Assembly: GCA_032719365.1 (NCBI GenBank)
Contig: CM064873.1
Location: 7,784,501-7,848,500 of the forward strand
Origin: Prinsepia uniflora
Lineage: Eukaryota; Streptophyta; Magnoliopsida; Rosales; Rosaceae
DNA length: 64,000 nucleotides
Reading direction: 5' to 3'
The translations under genes were made by a program, and so were the position numbers. Below the pieces are notes generated by a model, which saw only the letters and a list, made by a program, of their open reading frames with translations, was not told the DNA's origin and searched no databases. Positions within the stretch are counted from its first letter, which is position 1. Every line of letters starts with the position of its first letter. Shown one piece after another: positions 37,675 through 48,784 of this stretch.

Positions 37675-38562
37675 TTACAAGGTATCACGAAAACAAGTAT
37701 CAATACAATTATTTTGAACTACGGTCAAGTCGATCGGGGCAGTTCCTTCGTAAATGTCCAAGTTTCCTACAAAAGTGACATGTGGCAGTGCTGAGGCGAC
37801 TTGCCCCACCACGCCGCTTACTTGTCGACTGGGTTGAAGTTCCACCCGAATGAACACCCACCGAGGGTTGCGACACAAGAGTATGAAGGTTAACTCTCTT
37901 CGATGTTTCCTAACTTATATGTTCAGTATCCTGACGCTCTCGGCGTCGTCCAGAGCCCAAAGATTGTTCTGGCACAGGTAAAATAGTAGCCTCAACTCGG
38001 ATAGCAGCATCCGATAATTCCCTCAGGTTAGAATACGAGCCCACAGTTACAGTACCTAGTAACTCATTCCTCAATCCCTGCTCAAACCTCGACATTTATC
38101 CTCCTCAGTAGCCACATACAAATGAGCGAAACTAGATAAGTGCAAAAATTGCTGTTCATAATCGACCACTGACCGATTCCCTTGCTGTAGTTGGAGAAAC
38201 TCAATCTCCTTAGCGTTCCGAAATGAGCGAGGATAAAACTGATCCAAAAATCGCTCTCGGAATGCATCCCATGGCAACGTACGGGCATCCCAGCCAGTCA
38301 ACTGAAAACTATGCCACCACCTGTAAGCATAGCCATCCAGAAGAAAAGTGGCTAAGGGCACCATGTCCTCCAGGGGACATATCATGACCTCAAAAATCCT
38401 TTCCAATCGGGTAAGCCAATCTTCGGCACCATCCGGTCCCGAATCACCACGAAACACAGTGGCTCCTAACCGTCGAGCTCGCTCAATATCTGGGCCTTTA
38501 CTAATACTACTCTCGTCCCTCCCATCTTTAGACCGTGTACGGGACGCACGACTCGGAGGCAT
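37675..38562 (-). pseudogene. TR-GAG gag gene with zinc knuckle, frameshifted
   Basis: Gag of the non-autonomous element. The ATG at 38562 (MPPSRASRTRSKDG) is preferred because the same MPP start occurs in the Tekay-like gag at 15836. The conserved gag domain follows (RLGATVFRGD; WLTRLERIFEVMICPLEDMV; FRERFLDQFYPRSFRNAKEI; CR at 38090) and parallels the Tekay-like gag closely. A one-base loss near 38090 shifts the frame to FEQGLRNELLGTVTVGS, which runs to about 37914. The CCHC knuckle (CHFCRKLGHLRRNC) lies in another frame near 37725-37770. At least two breaks therefore separate the gag domain from the knuckle. No protease follows. Confidence 0.88.
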
Positions 38563-38590
38563 GACGTAACAACAGAAATCAAGAACCAAA

Positions 38591-38606
38591 TGCTCTGATA
38601 CCACTT
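38591..38606 (-). promoter_or_regulatory. TR-GAG primer-binding site (initiator tRNA-Met type)
   Basis: The minus strand reads AAGTGGTATCAGAGCA directly inside the 5' LTR. Confidence 0.85.
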
Positions 38607-41600
38607 TGACAGGACCCGTCCCAACTGGACGTCAAAAACCGTGCCCGGTCCGGCACCTTACTCACAAGTCAACTAAAGGTCCGAAACTACCCTTTAGTGC
38701 TTGCCAGACAAGGGATGTTTGCGCGGATTTCTGCTGCTGCCACTGCCTCACGATCAGTCCTGAACGTCGTACCACGGCCTGGAGGGTCACAAAACAGAAA
38801 AGGTGTGAGTCGACAAAAATGACCTCTTATAAAAACATTTATCAAAATACATTCTTACCCTCCAGTTTTCACAAACTTGCATGCATATCATAAAACATGA
38901 GTAATAGTATGAAATCATTCAAGTATGAACAGTGGACCGATAAAATCAATACATATTTTCCCATGGTCCACAAAACTCATGTTCATCAAATCAGTTCATA
39001 TTATAAAACATCAAATCCCGGCTCTCAGGCCAAAACATGTGAAAACATAATCACTGGCCACAAAGACCAAAAACCCTTACTCAATACCAGTACGTCATCA
39101 CAAATAACATCAATCAGCACTAATCACAAGTGCACAATAAATATATCAATCCAATCAATCCGCACTACTCACAAGTGCATAAAATGTCACAAATCACATC
39201 TGCATTACTCACAAGTGCACAATCAATCAAACTGCACTACTCACAAGTGTTGCACTACGCGTAGGCCAATATCCACTCACTCTCTCGGGAACAGACACCT
39301 CTGGGCTCAACCCCCTCGGGCTCAGTCACCTCTGGGCGAACACATCCCCAGGCTCAGACACCTCCGAGTGGTACATCCAAGCTCAGTCTCATCCGAGAAG
39401 CTGACTACCATAGGATCAACTCCCGATCCTACAATCACATCCCCCAAACTCCGGTCGTCTGGGTAATCCCCCCAACCTTCGACCGTCTGGGAATATCACA
39501 ATCACCATGAAAACCATCTCGGGAATTACATCCCAAAACATTTCAATCAACTCTTGTCTTCATACAAAGTCAAGATCATTCCCGACTGGGTCTCAAAGCC
39601 CAAAATACCATTTACACTTACTTCTCTAAAATCACCTTTTAAAACAATAGAATAATCCGGAAATCATCATTGACTCACCAACCAAGTCAAAATATCATTT
39701 AAGAAATCATTTAAACTCCGGGCCTAGCCCAAAACATCATTGGCACGTTCCTCGTAAAACGTGCCCGAAAGACTGATTAAAATAATCATAAAATCACAAT
39801 AAATCATTAATTTCACAAATTCACAAGTGACTCCAAATCCGAGTCAAAATCACTATTCACTTGGGTTCTCACGCCCAAAATATCATTATCACGCAAATCT
39901 ATGCGTTGCAACCTCCGTTGCCATTTTCACGTAAATCCACGAAATTGACCCTTGACTCATTCCCGAGTCATCACATCATTTTTCAATCCATGACTCCATA
40001 ATCCAAGTCCAAACATTATTTTCAATCAATTTCAATCCCGGACTCATAAACCAAGTCCAAACATCATTTTCACCAAATTTCGTAATTTCTCGAAAATTGT
40101 GCCCAAAATAATAATATAATAATCATAAAACCGAGAAATTACCGGATTGAAACATCAATCATGCCAAAGCAAATATAATCATATAATAAGGCTTTAAAAT
40201 CATATATGCATGCATCGCGGTTAGAAAACAAAGTCCACTCACACACACCGTCCAAAACGGTTCGTTTCCGAGCTGCACGTTTTTCCGTAAATTCTGAAAA
40301 TCACAACTCCTGTCCAAAATCATTATAGAGGGTTACTAACATCTCAAAATACATCATATAATTTTCCCCAATTTTTCCGGAATTTAAATACGTATTTAAC
40401 TCGTAAAACAAAACTTCGGATACGCGGAACATTATCGAAACAATATCCGATTTCCTCGAAACCAACGTTAAATTGTTCGTTACACTGAGAGGATCAAAAG
40501 TCATGTTGACCTCACCTTGAGACTAGGCCGGACGCGCCCTCACGCGCCGCCGTTAGTGGCTGCGCGTGAAACCCACGCGCCAGCTACAGTGTCGTCGTTC
40601 ATACCCGTTTGTCTGGTAAACGGGTCGCTTAACCCGCGAACAGAACCAGTTGGTTCTCTGTCAATTCGACACCAAATTCAGCAATTCAAACGTCCATTAG
40701 CATCGAATTAGTTTCAATTAGGGATCTGTGGACTTAATTACAATCGAACTTACCTCAAACCTCACGATCACAGTTGATCATTCGAAGGACATCCGGCCAC
40801 TGTTCATCATTCGAACTCCTTCTTTTTCAATCGATTTCCTTAAATTGATTCAACCAGAAGCTTCAATGAACTCAGGTAAACATTTTCCCCAACTCAATTG
40901 AATCAATAGAAGCCTCAAACTCCATGACTCAAGCTCGAATCGTGCATACTGATACCAGACCCGTTCAGAGCCAAATGGGCCTCAATTCTTCTCGTTTTTG
41001 ATCTGGTTCCACTCGTCTCAACCTCAGGAAGCTACTTCTAAGCTCCAATTCTATCATCACGGCTCAATTCATTCATTTCGAATTTTCCTCCCAATTTTCT
41101 AAAATCCGAATTCCCAGCCCTCAGCTCTCAATCAATCCCTCGTGTTTCCCAGTTGAGTTAGTCTCTGAATTCTCTCCATTTTTCATTCTCACGTTCAGTA
41201 GCTAGGGAGAAGATCAAGGGTGGGAGAATTCTGAATTTGGTTGTACACGGGTTAAGAAAATAGGGAGGTTTAATGGAAATTAAGATTAATTAATTAATTT
41301 AATATAATAAAACATAATAATTAGGTCTCCCCCAAAAACATGGATCTGTGTTTAGGCCTGAATTTAAGGGATGAGTGACACTTGTCACTCATCCACGTGT
41401 GTTCAGTCACCGGGTACTGTTCATATTAAAATATTATTTTAATCCCAGTTCGTTCGGTTAATCGAGCCCGATTCCGTGACCATAACTTCGTCGTCGAATC
41501 TCCGATTTCGGCATGCCGCCTGTCGTTGGATTCGTATCGACGAGACCTACATAACGGTCCTTGGCCCTCGTCCATTGGACTTCCTGGCCAAAAAGTCAAC

Positions 41601-41904
41601 ATTTGGCCCCTAATATGCCAAATTACCAAAATACCCCTCAACTTCCGAACATTATAACTTTCACCTCAAATGTCGGAATCGAACGTGCCACCTGTCTATG
41701 AACTCGTGACGTCCTGAACTACGTCACAGTCATCAGTCAAAGTCCATTTGACCCCCCGAACTAAAAGTCAACATTTTGCCCACCCTAGGGGCAAAACGGT
41801 CATTTTGCACGTTTCGTCCGATTTCACTCAACTAATCCCCGATTAGTCATTCTAAATCATAATTAATTAATATTCAATCCCGATATTCGGGACGGGTCAT
41901 TACA
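38607..41904 (-). repeat. TR-GAG 5' LTR
   Basis: 3298 bp from TGACAGGACCCG to GGGTCATTACA. It gives the uninterrupted form of the 3' LTR. TGACG/CGTCA pair at 41707-41726. Confidence 0.92.
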
Positions 41905-41909
41905 GAGCG

Positions 41910-42521
41910 GCTTCTGTGGGGGAAGAAAAGAAGCAAATGAAGGAGCAAGCTGCTACTGCTGCTCGGGAGTCACTGGAGACCGGGCAGATGCTGAAGGCAG
42001 AGGCTGCGTCGGCTCGGGATACAGTGGTTGAGATGGAGCGGAGGCTTCAGGCTCAGGAGTAGATGCTGACATAGCTGGAGGCTCAGCTCGGCATGTATGC
42101 TGAGGAGGTTAGTGCCGGGCAGCGGGCTGCTAAAGAGGCGGATCGACTCAGGGTTGAGCTGGAGCGGGTCAGCGAGGAGAGGGACCGCTTCAAGATGGAG
42201 GCGGAGTGTCGGACAGCCGAGGTCGGCCAGTCTCATGTGGAGCTGGTTAGGCAACGGGGGCAGATCGAGCGTCAGTCGGCTCGGACGGAGCATTGCAAGA
42301 AGGCGACCTAGCTGCTCGAGGCGGAGGTGGTGATCCGAGAAATGGACAAACACATGTTACAAGACCGACTCACCTTTGCTCGGTCAGACGATGTCTCGAA
42401 TTTTCTCCGCTATTCGGATTTCCACGATTGGTAGGATGAGTACGCAGCGGCGGCCGAGAGGGAGATTTACAAGAACATACTCAGTTCCTACCCAGACTTC
42501 GACTTCGACACAACCCCCTAG
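41910..42521 (+). pseudogene. antisense aORF of the Tat element, coiled-coil C-terminal part
   Basis: Resumes from 30429 after the TR-GAG insertion, on the plus strand. The protein is a heptad-like, Glu/Arg/Ala-rich coiled coil (EEKKQMKEQAATAARESLET; AKEADRLRVELERVSEERDR) followed by a short acidic/aromatic end (LSSYPDFDFDTTP). Stops occur near 42060, 42075, 42309 and 42434, and the last frame closes at 42519-42521. Coiled coils at this position are typical of such extra ORFs in Tat-like elements. No function can be assigned. Confidence 0.7.
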
Positions 42522-43738
42522 CTCGGCTTCAAGGTGACTTGGGAGCATATAAATGCGACTGAGCAACCTGGGAGAGTGAAGAGGAAGAAGAAGAGGAGGT
42601 GCCTGCTAACTAGCTGCCGAACGCCGACCAACCTCTCACTGCCAACTAGCCCCCAACAGACCCGCCAACAGACTGAGTTTTTTTTTTGTTTCTTTGTTTT
42701 TGTTTGACCTGCGTGTCAGAGTAGAATAGGGTATTTTGTCTTTGTAATCCCTCGACCGACCGATTGGTCGAGCCTTTCATTAATAGATATTTCTTTTTGA
42801 AACCGTTTGTGAAGTATTGATTGCTCCGACTGAACACTGGTTTGCCTCGTAGAGTAGTGTAACAATTTGTTAGCGGTAGGCTGACTTGAATAAATGAACT
42901 GTTGTTTATACCGACCTGGTAGAGTAGGGTAAGCACTAAATCCAGATCGGCCTGGACAAACGAACCATGCTCCAAAGGCTTGGAAGCCATCAAGTGCGGA
43001 GTAGACCGACGTATATAAACGAATAACCGTTTTGTCTAAACGTTTAGGTAAAAGTATGTTTAACGGGACTGACCGATTGATGTGTGGTCTGAGTGCTGTA
43101 ACCCTTTGTAGGCAGATCGAGTGTGTGTTCAGTCGGTGTTCACGTTCGCCTGTCTGAAAAGTCGTCTCAGCTCGGTATGTTTGAGCTTTAGCCGTAGGAA
43201 TAGGGTTTCCCATGTGTAGGCGTCTGCCTCGACTGAGAACTTGCAAAGATCTCCTGAGTGCTGGAACTCGGTATGTCCCTCAGTCCCCCAAGTGCTCGGC
43301 CGAGGTAGGTCGCCGACGGGAGAGCAGAGGGGAAGTGTTCAATTGTGGAAGCGTGGAACGACTTCGCGATGGATTGGAGTGGCGAGCGACCACGAGGTAC
43401 GTGTCTGCATGGCCCGCTGTCTGTGAACTGGCTGACCATTGGGCAGCGGTGCCGGTCAGTGGGCTGGGGTCAAAGGACCGAAGGGGTGGGGCGCGTCCAA
43501 CAGGTGGAACGTGTCTTAACCGAGCGGTGTGCATTGTGGAATGCAGTCGATCATTTTTTCCACGTAGATGGTTAGTGGAAGCATCGTGGATGCAAGTGTG
43601 AAAAGCGGGAGCTTGATAATGTGTTGAACTCATATAAGTGCTCAGTAATGTGTGGAGCAATAAGAAGAGAATTTTGTCATTGATAATTTGTGGGTCAAAC
43701 GAGGACCAATACAATGAAGACCGATGGACGATGTAAAA
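42522..43738. other. spacer between the convergent aORF and pol of the Tat element
   Basis: About 1.2 kb without a supported frame, between the end of the plus-strand extra ORF and the end of minus-strand pol. Probably untranslated sequence for both transcripts. Confidence 0.55.
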
Positions 43739-44741
43739 TTAAATGTAGTACCGCTTCAGGTGGTCGGCATTCCATGGGTGTCCAAGGATGCGACCGTCGG
43801 GGTCAGAGAGCTCATATGTCCCAGGCCGACATATGTTGGTGATGCGGTATGGGCCCTCCCAATTGGGGCCGAGAGTGCCTGCCGATCGGTCTCGGGTGGC
43901 GTGGCTGACCTTCCGGAGTACCCAGTCCCCCCACCTGGAAAGAACGTGGTCGGACCTTGGCATCGTGGTATTGGCAGAGCTGCTGTTTTTGGGCAAGATT
44001 CCCCGGTGTACCCAGTCCCCCATCAAGGCTGAGCATCATCTGGTCATCATTCTGGTCAGCATAATATGATGTAACTCGGTAAGATTCCCCATCGACCTCG
44101 GCAGGAACAAAGGCCTCGATTCCGAATGCTAAGGAGAAAGGGGTCTCGTTGGTGGTCGTTCGATATGAGGTCTGGTATGACCAGAATGCGCTAGGTAGGA
44201 TGTCGGCCCACTTGCCCTTGGCTTCCCCGAGCTGGGTCTTCAAATGGTATTTGATGATCTTGTTTACAGCTTCGACCTATCCGTTGGATTGAGGGTGAGC
44301 TGGGGAAGAGAAGCACAACTTGATTCCATACCGGGAGCAAAAAGCTCTAAAGTGGGCGTTGTCAAACTGTTTCCCGTTTTCGGTGATTATTGTGTGCAGG
44401 AGGCTGAAACGATAGATGATGTTCTGGAAGATGAAAGTTTTGATTTGGGTAGTGGTGATGGAGGCAAGGGCCTTGGCTTTGACCTACTTGGTGAAGTAGT
44501 CGACTACAACAACTGCGTACTCGGTCTATCCCTTACCGATTGGCATCTTTCCGATCAGTTCGAGGCCCCACTGGGAGAAATACCATGGGCTGAGCATGGG
44601 TGCTAGGTTCTCGGGTGGAAGCAGGATGAACGGGGAAAAGCGTTGGCATGCGTCGCAATGCTGAGTGAGGTCGGTAGCATGAGCATGCATGGTTGGCCAG
44701 TAGAACCCTTGGCGGAAAGCCTTGTGGGCAAGCGATCGGGG
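43739..44741 (-). pseudogene. Tat integrase, core and C-terminal part
   Basis: The end of the Tat pol protein. On the minus strand from 44741: SLAHKAFRQGFYWPTMHAHA and the end of the zinc site (HCDACQRFSP), then the core with VVDYFTK, FCSRYGIKLCFSSPAHPQSN and VNKIIKYHLKTQLGEAKGKW, and the C-terminal SYQTSYRTTTNETPFSLAFG. After a frame change near 44015 the end reads VLRKVSHATRDRSAGTLGPN to HLKRYYI and a stop at 43739. Stops near 44280, 44490 and 44538 break the core. It is separated from the preceding pol segment by the solo LTR at 44747-47969. Confidence 0.88.
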
Positions 44742-44746
44742 GCCTG

Positions 44747-47700
44747 TGTATTGACCCGTCCCGGAATCCGGGATTAGATTAGTAACTAATCATGATTAGC
44801 GGGGTTAATCGGTGATTAGTTGGGCAAAATCGGACGAACGATGCAAATTGACCGTTTTGCCCCTAGTTGCGGGTAAAATGTTGACTTTTAATTCGGGCTG
44901 TCAAATGGACTTTAACCGATGACCGTGACATAGTTTGGGACATCACGAGTTCATAGACAGGTGGCACGATCGATTCCGACGTTCGAGGTGAAAGTTATGA
45001 CGTTCGGAAGTCCAAGGGTATTTTCGTAATTTGGACGAAAAGGGGAAAAATGTTGACTTTTTGATTGAAAACTGATTTTCACACAACTCAAGGACCGTTA
45101 GGTAGGTCTCGATGCCCTGAGTCCGTAGACAGGTGGCACGCTGAAAACGGACATCAGACGGTTGAGTTACGGGTCTCGGAAGAGGAGGGGCATTTTGGTA
45201 ATTTTGTACAGAAGGGCAAAATGGTCTTTTTGGAGACTACATTTTGAACAGCCGTGGTGAGTGCTGTGTAATTGTTTAAAACGGTTCTCTGATCAAGGAT
45301 TTGTTTAAACCTGATCTCTGTTCCATGAATTGTTTAACAATTTTGAGTTAATGGAAACATTTTGGGACAGTTCACAGTGCACGGGAGGGAATTTAAAACT
45401 GGTTTTGGGGTCTGTTTACGGGAAACAATTCACAGAGATTCCAGAGGGATTCCCACAGGTTGTTTGCCGTACGGTTCAATTAACTGAGAGGTAGAAGAGT
45501 TGAGGGTCATTTCTGTTGAACAGAGCCTGAGAATTTGAGAGAAAACAGACGGGAAAGGAAAAAAACTGGATTTTGGAGGAAAATTCAATTTTTGATTTGT
45601 GAGTCGAGTCGAACAAAAACAAGGATTGGTTTAGTCTTCTGGGATCATTTGGAACTCAACCACATCGATTTCGAAGAGAATCGATCACAGATTGGCCAAG
45701 AACTGAAACCTCTAGTTCTAAGAATTTTCGAGCTTGAAGTCGACTACTTCCAGGTAAGATTTCCTGAAATTGGTTGTGTTAGAGTGTTCGTTTAGGTCCC
45801 CTTAAGCTTCTGTCTAAGTTAATTTGGGAATGGGGCTGAGTTGGGTGAGTTTCAGAAGTCGACCTGTTCGAGTGTTCAAGTATGAATTGATCGATTTAGG
45901 GAAAATTGGAGACAATTAAGGAATGAGATCTTAAATTAACAGGTTAAGGAATGATTTAGGTGGAAAAGGGAAGGAATTGAGTGAGTTTTGATAGGGATTT
46001 AACCGGGTTGTGTCGCGGGTTGAACAACCCGTTTGCAGGCTAGTCGGGTGAAGATGGTGACACTGTAGCATCACTGTAGCAGACGCGTGAGTTTCACGCG
46101 CAGCCACTCACGACGGCGCTTGGAGGAGCGTGGGCCCGATTTTCGAGGTAAGTTCAACATGACCTTTTTTCCTATACATTGTAACGAACATTTTAGCGTT
46201 GATTTCGAATTAATCGGACACTGTTTCGATGTTGTTTTGAGGGTCCGAAGGTTTATGTTACGTTTTTAACTAATGTTTAATTCCCGAAAAATTATGGGAA
46301 ATTAGTATGCTGTTATTTGAGTTCTTAGTAACACTAAAGAGTGATTTCGTACAGGATTCGGGATACCTGAAAAATGGCGGAAATTACGGAAATGCGTGCA
46401 GCGCGCAACCGAGCATTAAGGACGGTGTGTGAGTAAACGTTGCTTTCAAAATTTAATGCATGCATAAATGCTTCTATGAATTTAATGATTATGATTATGA
46501 CTTTTGATAATTTCGATTCCATATTTATACGTATTTTTTATATGCATACGAAATTGCACGTATTTCGGGACTATGGTTTCTCTTATGCCTTGGTGATGTT
46601 TTGATGAACAATTTTACATGATTTGTGCTTATGATGTTTTAATGATGTTTCGATTATGATTGTGAGTATGATTTACGGTTTTGACACATATTTCGAGAAT
46701 GGCAAGGATGTGCACGTTTTACGAGATTTCGAGTATGTTGTGGTTTGACCGTGATTTTGGTGATTTGATTGTGGTTTTGATGCTTTGACCTTGGGATTTG
46801 AAATATGATGTGATTTCAAGGATTTAAAATGGATTTTTTAAAAGGTGATTTCGGGCTTGGTGCCCAGGGCATAAAAGTAATTTGGATTAACGAGATTTCG
46901 GTTTCGGAAGTTGAAAATGGATTTCTGGTTTGGGTTAGGGATGATGTTTCCGGATGCCGACTTACGGACTCATTATTGCGAATTCGAATTCGGGAATGGA
47001 TGATGGTTTGACAAAGTGATTTGATATGATTATACATGTCCCGTCTTTCATGATGATTTGGTTATGTTTTGTGAAGTACGATTTTGGGGATTTGAATGTG
47101 AAATTCGGACATGAGTCCTGTTATGACAAAATGTGATTTCGGATTGGATTTGGAATTTGGATCATGATGGATCCTGGATTGTTGTGATTTACCAATGGTT
47201 TTGTGTTTAAAGACCCGGTGCTATCGCTGGATAATGTTTTGAGTTTAAAGACTCGGTTAATTGATGACGGGGGAGGGCCTTTGATGAGTTTAAAGACTCA
47301 GTTACTGTTTTGAGTTTAAAGACTCGGTATGATACCCCCGAGGCCTATTAATTATGTTCTGAGTTTAAAGACTTGTTGATATCCCGGGAAGGCCTGATTA
47401 TGCGCATGGTTTTGAGTTTAAAGACTCGGGCGCACTTGAGATCCAGCAGATTGATTGACTTCTGAATTATTGTTGATTTCTGAGGTTTTCGGATGTGTTG
47501 GGCAATAGCCCGGTTTATGTGGTTTTGATGGATTATGTTACGTACTTGGATTTGATTTCATGATTTGGGCGGAGACCCTGTGTTTATGTTTGCCGGCTAA
47601 AACCCGAAGGTGAAGAAAAGGAAAAGGATTTTGATTTTCGTACACTTTCTTATGTTGAAAATGTAACGGATTGCGAAATGATTTTTGAATGCATGCATTG

Positions 47701-47969
47701 GTTTTATGTGGAGGGTAGAAATGTCTTTCTGTAACTGTTTTATAAACTGATTCATTTTTTTCCACTCACACCTTTTGTGTTTTTTTTTTACCCTCCAGGT
47801 CGTGGCTCATTGATAGAGACTGATCGAGAGGCGGAGGCATGAGTAAGTACGTGTGTGGCTATCCCTGGTTTGGCAAGCACTGAGGGTAAGTTGGGAATTT
47901 CAGTCGACTTGCCAGACGGGAGCAGGATCGGACACGGTTATCAATGTCCCTTCGGGGGCAGTCCTATCA
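44747..47969 (+). mobile_element. solo LTR in Tat integrase, plus orientation
   Basis: 3223 bp from TGTATTGACCCGTCCC to GCAGTCCTATCA, flanked by GCCTG (44742-44746 and 47970-47974). Unlike all other long Gypsy LTRs here it reads left to right. It belongs near LTRs A/B: it carries the same GAGTTTAAAGACTCGG repeat cluster (47217-47430) in the mirrored orientation. Its TGACG/CGTCA pair (44926-44945) has lost both CpG sites to TG/CA, consistent with methylation decay. Confidence 0.92.
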
Positions 47970-47974
47970 GCCTG

Positions 47975-48782
47975 AGTGATTACTGCAGACGCCAGCATGG
48001 ATTTCCCGCATGAGGAGTTGCCCGACCTGCGAATTGATGCATTTAAGCAGTGGAAGAGTGAAACCGTGCTTGTAAAGCTGACCCGTGATTAGGGTGTACC
48101 GAGCGGCCTGTCGGCAGATCCGTTTGGCTTCTACCCGGTTGGTTGGAAGGCTTCCGTCGGTGAGGAAGCGGATGAGACGGGTCATCCAAGTGGAGCTGGT
48201 GTTGATGTAGAGTACCGAGGATGGGGAGGTGCTCGGTTGGTGAAGGATCTCCACCGGGACCTATCAACCGATCTGTTCGTCTAGACAGGAGGCGAGTCGG
48301 GCTAGAGCATTGGCATGGCTATTTTCAGACCGGGGGATCCGGGTGATGGTATGGGCATGATAACTGCCTAGGAGGGACTGGGCCAAAGTTCGGTACTGCG
48401 CCATGGAGGCGTCTTTGGCCTCATACTCGTCGTTAACCTGATTGACGACTAGCAGTAGACCTGTATTTGCTCGGCCTGCAAGTGTTTTTCCAGGCGGAGG
48501 CTAGCGAGCAGTGCCTCGTACTCAGCCTCCTTGTTGGAAGCCTTGAACATGAAACGAGGTGCATACTCCAGTCAGTGTTTATCTGGGGTAGTCAGGACAA
48601 GTCCAGCACCAGAGCCACTGTGGCATGCTGAGACGTCAACATGGAGAAGCCATATAGGTTGGTGCACATCCATGGCTGGTCGGGACGTTGATGCCTGTTC
48701 TGTGTCGGCATGGGCCTCTAGCTCGGCTGATGGGTAGGTGAACTCGGCGAAAAAATAGGCAATGGCCTCCTTTTTTTCTGCC
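47975..48782 (-). pseudogene. Tat RNase H and integrase zinc-site start
   Basis: Upstream continuation of the integrase. Near 48760-48500 an RNase H domain reads PIWLLHVDVSACHSGSGAGL and NKEAEYEALLASLRLEKHL, keeping Asp and Glu of the active site. The linker (FLTDGSLPTNRVEAKRICRQ) and zinc-site start (LLMREIHAGVCSNHSG) follow, up to the target duplication of the solo LTR at 47970. Stops near 48270-48460 and frame changes break it. Its partner segment is 43739-44741. Confidence 0.85.
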
Positions 48783-48784
48783 GG

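Larger units (their letters stand above)
30435..41904 (-). mobile_element. gag-only non-autonomous Gypsy element (TR-GAG type)
   Basis: Bounded by TGACAGGACCCG and GGGTCATTACA with the perfect duplication GAGCG (30430-30434 and 41905-41909). The LTRs are about 3.3 kb (30435-35839 once its 2.1-kb solo-LTR insert is removed, and 38607-41904). The internal domain is only 2.77 kb: primer site, gag with zinc knuckle, then about 1.8 kb without coding potential, and a polypurine tract. No protease, RT or integrase is found. This is the structure called TR-GAG in plants. It would have needed enzymes from a related Tekay-type element. The LTRs differ by only a few percent by eye. Confidence 0.9.

Noticed and set aside
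43188..43714. Overlapping frames of up to 144 codons on both strands in the Tat spacer
   Set aside because: No motif, position between pol stop and aORF end, and mutually overlapping; treated as chance.
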